Below, piece by piece: positions 11,796 to 22,057 of a stretch of 64,000 nt of DNA. Position 1 is the stretch's first letter, and each line of letters begins with the position of its first letter. A program made the translations under genes and the position numbers. This DNA is from Trileptium ribeirensis. Lineage: Eukaryota > Nematoda > Enoplea > Enoplida > Thoracostomopsidae. The stretch is from contig JASANE010005173.1 in NCBI GenBank assembly GCA_030248225.1, forward strand, positions 1 to 64,000, given 5' to 3'. Under the pieces are notes generated by a model. The model was given only the letters and a program-made list of their open reading frames with translations, was not told the DNA's origin and made no database searches.

Positions 11796-12407
11796 TTCAC
11801 AACGTTTTGCGTGTAATAGGTTAAATAACTCAAATTTATCTATGAATCAGCGCTAGTACCAATAATACATTATACGACTCGATCATTTTGATTTAAAATG
11901 CTCCATCTATATATATATGGAATTCTGAAATAATTAAATTAATATATATCTCTGAAAGTAAATTATAGCCTGCCACAACTATATATAGCTGCTTGTCATC
12001 GTCTACGTACATTTCGTACATCTAATGTGTCAGCTTATTCACGCGTAAATGTAACCGAACTCATAAATTTCAATAGAAAATAAACGTGAAATATGACCAT
12101 TCCACTGCTATTAGCAATACGGTGGCAAAATTTTATTGTCACGAATATGAAGTTTGTTGGTCTGGGCACATGCATGACTTGTAGCTTGTTTTATAGCAGT
12201 GTGATGACTTATGAGTGTTCAATGTCTAATTTAAAGAGACATAACACGCCATATTCAACACCAACGTATAAAATGATTCGAATATCAGCCATGTTGTTTG
12301 AATAGTTTTTACAACATGGAATAGTTGAATAGTAGGTTTTAACTCAATTGCATTCAGGACATTATTTAATTATTTAATATTTAACTAATTGAATACAATT
12401 TGTCAAT
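11796..12407. other. CHPF upstream region
   Basis: This is the 5' flank of CHPF. It is AT-rich, with no convincing core promoter motif and no conserved open frame. Confidence 0.4.
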
Positions 12408-12592
12408 ATGGCTCAAACACGATCTAAATCATTATCTGGTACTGACAATCCTATAGTGCACATTTGCAATGCCGCAAAGAAATTCGGCTGAATAACAACG
12501 ACACGTGCATACAGTGCGAAATTTGTGAAGGCCAATTTCATCTAACTACGTGTACGTCTCTTTCGTCTGCCGACATGCAAGCCAGGGAATAA
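12408..12592 (+). pseudogene. Retroelement ORF1, PHD-type zinc-finger fragment
   Basis: ATG at 12408 starts MAQTRSKSLSGTDNPIVHIC and the frame stops at TGA. After a frameshift near 12487 the next frame reads NNNDTCIQCEICEGQFHLTT and CTSLSSADMQARE to TAA. The C..C..C-x-FH..C spacing and 'C.SLS..DM' tail are those of the PHD-like finger that opens ORF1 in many animal non-LTR retrotransposons. Together with the RRM-like pieces nearby it suggests one element family. Confidence 0.55.
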
Positions 12593-13067
12593 CCGGAACC
12601 AGCAACCGGAACCGTCCATTTAAACCGGATCCGGAACCAGAACCTGGTCTTCGAAATTTATATATATATATAGTAAAACAGATGATGGAAGAAATGAAGG
12701 TATAGTGGATTTAAAATGCATCAAAAATAACTTTTACATTAAATTTAATGTATTGCGATGGTATTATTGCCCTTCTGAAACTTTAAAGATACTGAGGAAG
12801 CTAATAATGTTTATTTATCGATCAAATATGTCGGTTTTTGGACATTCAGAGCAAAAAATGTCTTCCACTATACACCATTGCGTATACTGCGTCAAATCGA
12901 ATGTGCTTACAAAGCTCGGAGCGTAGAACACACTTTCGCTCTGTCTCCAGTCGCCTCCCTTTACTACACATACGTTTGTTGCATGTTCTTCTGTAGGAAA
13001 CTTAAAATTATTGGTTTATATGATTCTAAGAGGAAATAATAGATAGAGGTAATTTTAGATAGCAGGC

Positions 13068-13265
13068 TTAGAAGCGTGCTAATTTAAGTGTTCAGTTTTT
13101 TTGCGCGTTTTTTGATCAGGTACCTTGTTTCGACTTAAATACGTAACGGATGTCGTTTGAGATTAAATCATTAGTTTTACTTGCGTTATTGGAAGATGAA
13201 CCCTACTTTTCAGGTATCTTATACATCAATATCTTTAGATTAACACATTGTGTCCTTCACCCATA
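13068..13265 (+). repeat. 198-bp duplicated segment, copy 1 (retroelement intron)
   Basis: TTAGAAGCGTGCTAATTTAA through TGTCCTTCACCCATA recurs at 18215-18412 with about 95 percent identity. In copy 1 it lies upstream of the ORF1 RRM-like exon at 13950, in copy 2 downstream of the preceding ORF1 exon. It is therefore best read as part of the same intron in two element copies. Confidence 0.8.
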
Positions 13266-13949
13266 TCTAACACCCTATAATCGAGTATCGTGTTCCCCCT
13301 TTTTATTATTAGCAGAATTATACCAAACCTACATCGACTACGTAAAACCCAAGTTAATTGCCTACGTGTGCGGAGGATCTATACGATCTACACGGCTAAA
13401 ATGTTTCTATAATCCCACATTTCAAGTGATTCACTAAACATTAGAGACGGTTTTCCGTTTAACTTGTTAACTCAATTTGTATGTGTTACAAACCGATCGT
13501 TCAAGTAGTGGCGTTTTTAAATGTTTGTCGTTCATGGAATTAAACTTACGCTAACCACGTAACATCCCAGTTATTTGCGTAACTGTGCGGCGGATATATA
13601 CGGTGTACACAACCCACATGTGACAATTTTCCATTTAACTTGTTAATTTTTGTATGTGTTATGAACCGATCGTTCTAGTAGCAGTTATATGGGCGGTATA
13701 CCTTTTTTGGAGTTGTCCAAACTGATAGATTTGATACGGGAATTTGATTTGGTTATAGTAGCGACGAATCATATACTTACCCTGCATACTCGGTTAAACA
13801 GCTCTATAGTTGACTGACATTTAGAGATGTTTGTTACAGACACTATTATCACGTGCTTAGAGAACTGCTTTAATACTTCATATGGCAACCTCGATTTTTA
13901 TTTTACACAAAACTCACTTTGTAACCACGGATAGTCTTTCATTTTTCAG

Positions 13950-14306
13950 AAGCAGTTCGACAGCAACGATAGACTTGAATCGGAACAGCTATTGAGCAAG
14001 GCAGTTTTGGAAGTTCTTAACATTATCACCAGAGCTAACAAACCAACCATTAACGAAATGGATATCTCTTCCTTACATCGCATACGTGCTCGTTCCGAAC
14101 CAGCACCAGTAGTAGTTTCTTTCATTAGAAAGATGACAGCGAAGCAAATAATACGGACGGCTTTTCATCTGAAACATATAAACATCGAACGACGTAATAA
14201 TAACAAAAACCTATACGTATCAGCGCGCAGCATGAACCATGCAAACAGAAGATTGTCGGTTACTTACAAATGTGTAAAAAAGACTTGGCTAAATACGGCG
14301 TCATAG
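13950..14306 (+). pseudogene. Retroelement ORF1, second half of RRM-like domain
   Basis: After an acceptor-like ATTTTTCAG the frame reads KQFDSNDRLESEQLLSKAVL, SLHRIRARSEPAPVVVSFIR, IIRTAFHLK and NNKNLYVSARSMNHANRRL, ending in TAG at 14304-14306. This is the HR.GR....P.IV.F....... and (I/L)Y(I/V)...(L/M)...NR.L pattern of the L1-type ORF1 RRM domain. Its missing first half is found downstream at 17537-17829, out of order. Confidence 0.65.
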
Positions 14307-16254
14307 TGAAAGTCTTGAAAAGTAAAGAGTCGTTACAACACGAAAACTACTGTTTTGCAGTTGGGAAATTTCCCAAAGTTTGGCATCGATCTTACCATCT
14401 ACCTAAATTCCGCTATACGGAATAAACATTTATTCAGTCGCGATTTTCAATAATATGTGATATCTGTATCTTAACCGATCACAATTGTAGTATTAGTAGC
14501 ACGGGGATTTGCATATTGGTCTAACTACGGACCTAATTAACACTAGGCATTTAGTACGGGTTTTGTTGGGTAGTCTCACTACGGACCTAACTGATGCTGG
14601 GCATTTAACTTTTTAACGTATTTGATTTTGAACCCTGGGGCAGTGCCGGTTATTGCTGTTACTCCAACCTGAACTGACAATACGATCGTCTTAACAAGCC
14701 CCAGATTGTCGCCATATTACATTAGTTTCTGATCATTCCGGTTTAATTAACTAGGGCAATTTTAGTATGGAATTACAAATATCTAACAGAACACTAAACC
14801 GGTTATGGTACCATATCCAAGATATACTTAGTTCTTCATACACTAATTGCGAAATCTTTTACAGCGCTCTTCCTGTAAATAATTTTTACGATTATTGGAC
14901 CCCTATCTTTCCATAAACACCTTTTTCTGAACAAGTAGAATCATTTACTTTCGCTATATTAATGGGTTTCTACCATTAACTCTGGACTCACTACGGTTAA
15001 TAGAGATCGGTAGCTACTTTATTGTCACATGAATTTTTAATAGTTTGTTTTGATTTTTAGCATACATAACAATATATAGCATAAATATAAGCATATAAAA
15101 GCATATATAACAATTTTTAAACAAGTTTTCATGTATTTAGATTCTACATTCAACAAACATGGCATCCCGTTGTCTGACGTCCTGGGGAACACCAGTTCTA
15201 TTAAACAGAATCATACCATCCTTTATACTGATTTTGGTAAACCGATATCCTATTCTGCACCATAAAGTTAATTGAATTTTTATTATTTAAACACAACCTT
15301 CGAAATTTTATCCTCTATTTCGGACGAATTTAGCAAGTATCTAACAGTCGACTTATAATATTATTCAGACAACAAGGACTACTAGTTTTCGTAATCTTAC
15401 TGGTTTCCAACTGTTAGTGATGTATTATGAAAATTTTCACATTTTACCTTTCGACAGGTTGCATTCACAATCAGCAATTACGGCTGGTTTAACTTCCCTA
15501 CGTGCAGCTCAGTATAACCTTTTTATACGAATTTCTTTAACTCGTGCCATTGTAAACACTTTTATTTACAGTTTTAATACGGTAGTTGAAAGCATTTGAT
15601 CCAGCGAGCTCACTGATTTTATTCTGATTATTATAGACCTTATATTAAACGCTACACCACAGCCCCCCCCGCTTTTTCCGCCTTTAAATTTACTATATAT
15701 CACAAACTACCACCAGATTTATGGTCATATATTCCCATCAAACTAACCTTCTCGCACGGCGATAACAAGCTGTATTAACAATTTTTAAACCAGACGCAGC
15801 CCCTTTTAAATTACCTGTATACCATATGTCTATGCACCTTTGAAAGATTTACCCTTGTTCATATTATATTCATAAGACTTCCTTATTATTTTTACGAATA
15901 TTAATTGGTAACTATACGGAATTCACACGAATTAACCCATCACCTTGCGTTATTGTCTCCATTACGTGTTTGCCCATTTCAGTCAGATGTATTACGATAT
16001 ATACATCAATACCCAAAATAATGTTAAACCCGCCCAATTAATCACAGATTAATGCTTTCTCCTACGTTTGTGCTATGTTTTTAATGTTGTGTTATTACAT
16101 TAACTTTCAATTGTGGATATGGCACTTTAAAGAAAAAGATAAAGAAATAGTAAAGAAATATAATGATAACTGGCACATAAAGTCTATGTTTCGATATTAT
16201 AATGTCGCTTTTCTATCGCGATTAAGATAGCTTTCGTTTAGCCTCTGTGCCATC
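14307..16254. other. Retroelement interior, decayed
   Basis: AT-rich, many stops. A roughly 35-bp motif around CTACGGACCTAA...GGCATTTA is repeated at about 14520 and 14573. The position between ORF1 and the RT suggests lost coding sequence, but no domain was recognised. Confidence 0.35.
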
Positions 16255-17352
16255 ATGAATATGATAAATAAAGTGCCTATTAAAAAATTTAATATCCTTG
16301 CAGAGACCTGTAACAGCATACCTTTTATACAATTAATTTCCAAATTCCATAAAAATCCAATCAAATTTAATGTATTATCTGTAGCAAAAAATCCACTACA
16401 AAAAACTTATCTAAAATCCTCAGCAATGCTTTGAAACTCATACAAACTAATATTAAAAGCTACTGTAATACTATTTACAGACATTCTAATATCAACCCGT
16501 TTTGGATTATAGACAACAACCATAAGATCATCGATACGATCACAGAACTCAGCAGTAAGAGGAAATGTTTCAGCGTTAATACCTCTGATTTCACCACACG
16601 CTATGCCACTCTTGAACATTCGGAAATTACTAACAATTTCGAACAACTTTTAGAGTTCATCTTTAGGGATAGCAACAAATGGATTTGTGTCACACCTTTT
16701 AAAACATACTGGACTTACTCTAGAACCACACACCCGAACAGACATTACTTGAACAAACAAAACATCCTATCCTTACTTAAGACCCTTATCTATAATACCT
16801 TTTTCACTTTCGGCAACCTAGTGTATAAACAAGTTATCGGTATACATATGGGCACAGACGCTACAACCTTCATCAGCAATCTACATTTACACAACTACGA
16901 ACGCATCTACATCACTAAAAATATTAATTACCGTATGGATATTTGTCATTCGTTCAAATACGTTTTAGATATATAGATAAATTAACTGTCATTAATGACA
17001 ACGATCTATGCGATTTGATCTATACGGATATTTACCCAAACTCCCTAAACCTTTGCAAAGTCAATAATAATAACCAAAATGCGAACGTTTTAGACATTAA
17101 TATTAGCTTAAATGCTGGTAAAGCTAAGATCACCCTTTTCGACAAAAGAAATAATTTCAATTTTAATATTATTAATTTCCCACACTTTAACAGTAGTCTT
17201 TCCATATCAATGTCCCGCGGGATTATCTGGAGTCAAATTTCCAGGTACGCTTCTATTAATACAGTTTTTAAAAACTTTGAATCCGACTGTAACACCCTTC
17301 ATTACACACTCAAAACACGCGGTTACCCTAGTAAAATCTTCTGTTCAATTTA
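16255..17352 (+). pseudogene. Reverse-transcriptase pseudogene of a retroelement
   Basis: Three frames cover one RT domain with shifts near 16430 and 16960. Visible in order: ISKFHKNP (a PK.HK-type fingers motif), NTSDFTTRYATLEH (motif A with its Asp), FGNLVYKQVIGIHMGT (motif B, normally GIPMGT.(C/A)AP), FRYIDKL (motif C, normally YLDD or YIDD), then IYPNSLNL, LDINISL, FDKRNNFNFNIINFPHF. The tail resembles a family of animal RTs with a KIYDKRDDF.F.IVNFP block. The second catalytic Asp of motif C is Lys, so it could not work even without the frameshifts. Clade assignment is uncertain (Penelope-like or another non-LTR type). Confidence 0.75.
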
Positions 17353-17536
17353 AGATAAATTCTATAACCCTGCAAACCTTAGAAAGTACAACTTCCATTA
17401 CTGATACCTCCAATACATTACTTCAAGCTTAACATAACCTGGCTCAGGTTGACTTTCTCTATTTTTGTTTAATTTTTACTAACGGACATGATTTATGTAC
17501 TCACATCAATCTATAAATATGTTCTACCTTTTTCAG

Positions 17537-17829
17537 TTGATAATCGTAAACACGGTTCGTCTGCACGCAGTGTGCGCGAAGATGACGACGTGCCTAACGG
17601 CAAAATTTTACGTAAAGGCGATGAGATACGCCCAACGGTTACACCGATTACGGCGTCGACACCTAACAACGACTTCAATAAAATCGTTATGGAGGCAGTG
17701 CAGGATAGAATAAAGAACATCGAAGAGCGACTCGACGACACAGAGGATACAAATTTCAAGACACTTGACTTCGTACACATAGAAGCCGAACAAGCTAGAT
17801 CGAAAAATATCATCATCTATAATGTTGAG
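17537..17829 (+). pseudogene. Retroelement ORF1, coiled-coil and first half of RRM-like domain
   Basis: After CTTTTTCAG the frame gives DNRKHGSSARSVREDDDVPN, a charged helix VQDRIKNIEERLDDTED, and RSKNIIIYNVE before GAG/GTATTT. The coiled coil then (R/S)(R/K)NI(I/R)IYNV order is the start of an L1-like ORF1 RRM. Donor phase 0 matches the phase 0 acceptor of the second half at 13950, although that half lies upstream here. Confidence 0.65.
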
Positions 17830-18062
17830 GTATTTAACATAATGTTAATCATATCGTTAATCTATATGTCTTCAATCTAGATTGTAGACCTTTATGTTCT
17901 GTCACTAATCATGTAGTCACTCATGGCATCGCATATCGCGTTGCCCATATTATTGTCACACTCCTCGGGGTTTGACGTTCGGTGCTATCATCTTGGTGAT
18001 CGTACCTATCTGTACCCAATGACCTCGTGATGTTGGCTACGACTTCCTTACGGGTTGTCGTA

Positions 18063-18170
18063 TCTTATATATATATATATATATATATCTATATATATAT
18101 ATATATAGATATATATATATATATAAATATTATCAATATATATATATATATACATATTTTCTTTCTCCTA
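18063..18170. repeat. (TA)n microsatellite
   Basis: Nearly pure TA dinucleotides with a few C and G interruptions that make short self-complementary stretches. Confidence 0.95.
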
Positions 18171-18214
18171 GTTGCTCGCCAATAGGTTTTGTTAGTGCTT
18201 TTGGGGAATCACGT

Positions 18215-18412
18215 TTAGAAGCGTGCTAATTTAAGTGTTCAGTTTTTTGCGCGTTTTTTGACCAGGTACCTTGTTTCGACTTAAATACGTAACGGATGTC
18301 ATTTGAGATTAGATCATTACTTGTACTTTCGTTTTTTGGAAGACGAACCCTACTTTTCAGGTATCTTATACATCAATATCTTTAGATTAACACATTGTGT
18401 CCTTCACCCATA
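18215..18412 (+). repeat. 198-bp duplicated segment, copy 2
   Basis: Second copy of the segment at 13068-13265. It ends abruptly eight bases before the large inverted repeat, and the sequence beyond the inverted repeat does not resume the element. Confidence 0.8.
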
Positions 18413-18616
18413 CGCAGCTATAAAACAGAAAAAATGGGAAAATTCAGTGATCCATCAACAAAAACAGACAAAAAATAATTTTGAACAGTTTAACACTTTT
18501 TGTTAAAATTCTCTTCCGTAACAGAAAACTTAAACTAGCCTACGGGATTTATCTATAGCTTAAAATAAAAAGATGAAAAATTTTCTATGGACAATGTTTC
18601 ATGATGCACCCTCAGA

Positions 18617-18945
18617 AGGAGAGTGTGACAGCTATGTCACATTACGTTATACATTAAATAAAAATCACGCGGAAAATTTTTCTGTTAGTTGTCCCACTAT
18701 TAGGGGGAGTGGGGCAAATTTTTTACTTTTGCCCTGCCTTTTTTATTTTTTGTTCGCATTTGTGGAAAATGTTGGCGGAACAGAAACAAATTTGGTGAGG
18801 GAGACAGAAAACAATGGAAAGGCAGGACAACAGCGCGGGGGGAGGGGCAATAGAGAGGATAGGACAACGGTAGGACAACAAACGGAAGAATTGACCGCGT
18901 CTTCCCGCAGCATATATAAAGTAGTGTGACATGAGTGTCACACGC
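18617..18945. mobile_element. Nested foldback element (left-arm copy)
   Basis: The ends are GTGTGACAGCTATGTCACATTAC and the inverse of GTGTGACACTCATGTCACACTAC. Inside are paired TTGTCC...CCACT blocks. Similar ends occur at about 52160-52215. Its mirror copy lies at about 24022-24350. Confidence 0.6.
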
Positions 18946-19827
18946 GTCCTTAAAGATTCGTCACGAGGTCTTGCTATATGGCTTGTCTACAGTAGGGAAA
19001 TGAGGGACCACCTACTTTCCGTCTTCACATGATCGTGACATTTTCCCCATATCCGTCCCCGCAATCGGCCGAAACACCACATGTTGAATTAAATTCAAAA
19101 AATGTTATGTCTGAAAATTTATGTTTTTTTGTATGTAAAATGTTAAAACATCGTTTTATATTTTAGAAACACTCGCTCGGCAGTAAAACATGGAAATATT
19201 TAGTATTTTTAAGCATAATTTAATCCCCCACTTTGAAATTTTCCCCGAAAGTCAACGATGACTCAAAAGTTTCATTTGCCATCCAACAAGAGGAACACTG
19301 AATGATACGCAAATGCTTTACGAATAGCTATATCTACTATTGTTAAAATATACAAAACTGAAGTGAACAGCTTACTTCCACCATATCTGCCGCTGTTTCT
19401 TGGTCAATAAATAGTGTTGCCAGCCACCCAAAGGAACACTGAATGATACACAAATGCTTCACCAATAGCTATATATATTTACTTTTGTTAAAATATAGAA
19501 AACTCAAGTGCACAACTTACTTCCGCCATATCTGTCGCTGTTTCTTGGTCAATAAATACGTAGTGTTGTAATAAATAATCAATGTATTTCAAGATCTCTT
19601 ATTACTAAATCAGAAACTATAATGTATGCTGAAACCGAACACAAAGATTTTCGTTTGTCACAGTATATGAGTGAGTACATTTTTAAACTTCTCCAATTTC
19701 AATATTTAACAGAACATTTAATTACGGCTTTACCCCGGCAAATATCAGACGTTAATTCGGCACAAACTACGCATGTTTCAATCACTGCCTTCCCCAAACT
19801 ACAAACATTACACCTGAGAGCATAAGT

Positions 19828-20165
19828 TGGGGTCTCCCAGTACGGGACTGGGTGAGCTCAAAATTCTCTGACGTGGGAACGATTCCCCCAGTTCACATAG
19901 CTTCCGCCTGCAGCTTCCTAGGGACCATAACTATTACAAAAAAGTTGAATATGTGCAATTTAATGACTGACTGTATTTATAGACAAGGGAAAATTTAAGC
20001 TATTTTTGGCTCCACAGAGAAATTTTCCGGCAGTCAAACATTCGCATATTTTTATCAAAATAAATAAAAATTTGCCAATTTTTAAACGTGCAAAAAAGCA
20101 CCTGGGAGACCAGGGAGCGTGAACTGGGCGGAAGCCAAAATTTACCTTGGGTTTGGCTGGAGGTT
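19828..20165. mobile_element. Nested foldback element with GGGGTCTCCCAG ends (left-arm copy)
   Basis: Paired blocks GGTCTCCCAG / CTGGGAGACC and CAGTTCACATAGCTTCCGCC / GGGAGCGTGAACTGGGCGGAAG. The mirror copy is at about 22800-23135. Its 'ggttcacg...cctgg' blocks recall the element at 25856-26248. Confidence 0.5.
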
Positions 20166-21877
20166 GATATACTTGGGAGGCCCTGCCCTATTTGACAAAG
20201 CTTGCACTATGAAATCTTGAGCTCAACAATGAACATTTACGCAAGGTACGTTATGTTGTATATACGTAGGGCTAGGAGTCACCTAGGATTCAAACGAAAA
20301 TTGTGCTAATTTGAATAAGGTACATCATAAAGCGTTAAAAATCAGAAATCAAAATTCCTATAGTTTAATATAAAACAAATAAACTATATAGCTATTATTT
20401 AGAGTTTTTGCATCGTAGCTTGTAAATTCACGAAATTTGTTGCAACTTTTATAATTCAGGAAGCAATCGCGAGATTTCGCCAAGTTTGTTCTACAAGTTC
20501 AATTTTGTAAAGGGTGTATATGAACCGATTTACCTCAAATTTTAGCAGAATATGTGCACGATCCCAGCAAGCTTGGCCTTGAAACTCGTAAAGTATCAGG
20601 AAGAAACGCAGACAGGCAACGTTAAATTTATGACCAATTTGTTTTCTAATATTAGCACCGAATTTTCCTCACTTTTTTTCGCAGTGTATTTAAATCAAAC
20701 AGTCCGTCCGTTTACATAAGGTATATACTAAAATGTTAAAGCCACAATCGTTGTGTAATACTTTATTATTAAATACAGGAAATACAAGCCACGATCCTGT
20801 AATGCTCTGAACTTTAGCGCCAAGTTAGTACAGAAGCACGTTTCAAGGATAGTGGAAACCAAACGGTTCCACCGAACTATTTAGGAACCAAATACTATTG
20901 TGGCTAGTCTCCAACAGCTACGATATCGGAAAAATTCGATTAACGAAACTCATTTGCGTAATAATATATATATATGGAAAATAAGAGACGAATTGTATGT
21001 ATGGAGGCAAAAACACGCCCATGTGAGTCGATCAAAATTTGGCTTAATATGACCTCTATCGGCGACGTTGCCCTAGCAACAATTCATTCCGATTTATGAC
21101 AAAATATATTTATACGCCAAAAACTGTGTGTGGGGAGGTTGTACCGCGCGCAAACACGCTTTAATAGATACCAGTTGGCCATCACAGCACAGGTTCGTCA
21201 ACGAAAAAGTGGGAAAGCGCCAAGGCTGAACCCAGCGACCTCACTTAGTGTGCAATAAAAACCCCTAGCAATGCCACTATGAGCCTTATTGCTTTGCCGG
21301 TTGTACGAAAGTTTACGGTAAGCCCAGTCCTTTACTTCTAAATAAATATTTTAGAACAGAAAAGCACATATATTATTGACATCCAAGCCCGATAATTCTA
21401 CAGTAATTCCGATAAAAAAGCAGCTTAATTCCCGTAGTATTCCGTTTTAGAGATCATAAAAATATAAAAACCGAAATCCGCGAATTCATCTATCAAAAAT
21501 GTTATTTGATGATTATTCATGCCACCTTAGTATGATGTCCAAATACATCAATGTATCAACTGCAGCGAAACCAAGAATTCAAACAGCTTTTCGGTGCTCG
21601 ACATCAGCCTGAAAGAAAGATAATTAAAAATAAATCTAAGATGCATGAAGGTATAACTTAATACAAGGTAATGACGCCGAAACCAAACAAGAATAAAATG
21701 CATACACACAAACACAAAACATCTCATTATAACATATGAAAACACTAACAACACACAGTTCATTATGCATAATACACAGTCGCAAGACGTAATGTTCGTT
21801 TATGTGTTGCTATATAAATAAAACATTTTATTTCAACCTAGCGATAAGGACGTGAAACTCAGCCGACTGAAATGTTA

Positions 21878-21954
21878 GGTAGGGGTGTGATTAAAACCCA
21901 ATACCGTCTTTAAATCCGCCGACAGGCGCTCTACCAACTGAGCTAGCGCTGCCC
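21878..21954 (-). tRNA. tRNA-like sequence (tRNA-derived SINE head or pseudo-tRNA)
   Basis: On the minus strand GCGCTAGCTCAGTTGGTAGAGC gives a perfect D-arm with box A (GCTC / GAGC stem). A CTGTC/GACGG stem follows with an oversized loop of about 12 bases, then GGGTTTTAATCACACCC in place of a T-arm and box B (GGTTCGAATCC). The bad anticodon loop and eroded T-arm argue against a working tRNA. A tRNA-derived SINE promoter is more likely. It lies in the spacer of the giant inverted repeat, so it is present once. Confidence 0.5.
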
Positions 21955-22057
21955 GATGTCACAGCAGATACAAAGTCGTTATATTCGACATCCCCCGTCT
22001 TTCACAAAACCATAACAATGGCCATTTTCATTTTTACAGTAGTAGTGGGTCGATAAT

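Larger units (their letters stand above)
18421..20906 (+). repeat. Left arm of the giant inverted repeat
   Basis: Contains a foldback at about 18617-18945, a tandem pair of about 140 bp at about 19290-19565, and another foldback at about 19828-20165. The tandem pair includes CAGATATGGCGGAAGTAAGT on its complement, which looks like an exon end plus donor, but no frame continues. Confidence 0.9.

Noticed and set aside
19622..19825. 67-residue frame as a transposase
   Set aside because: Too short, no motif, and present only as mirror copies in the inverted repeat.
21878..21954. Functional tRNA gene
   Set aside because: Anticodon loop of about 12 bases and an eroded T-arm.
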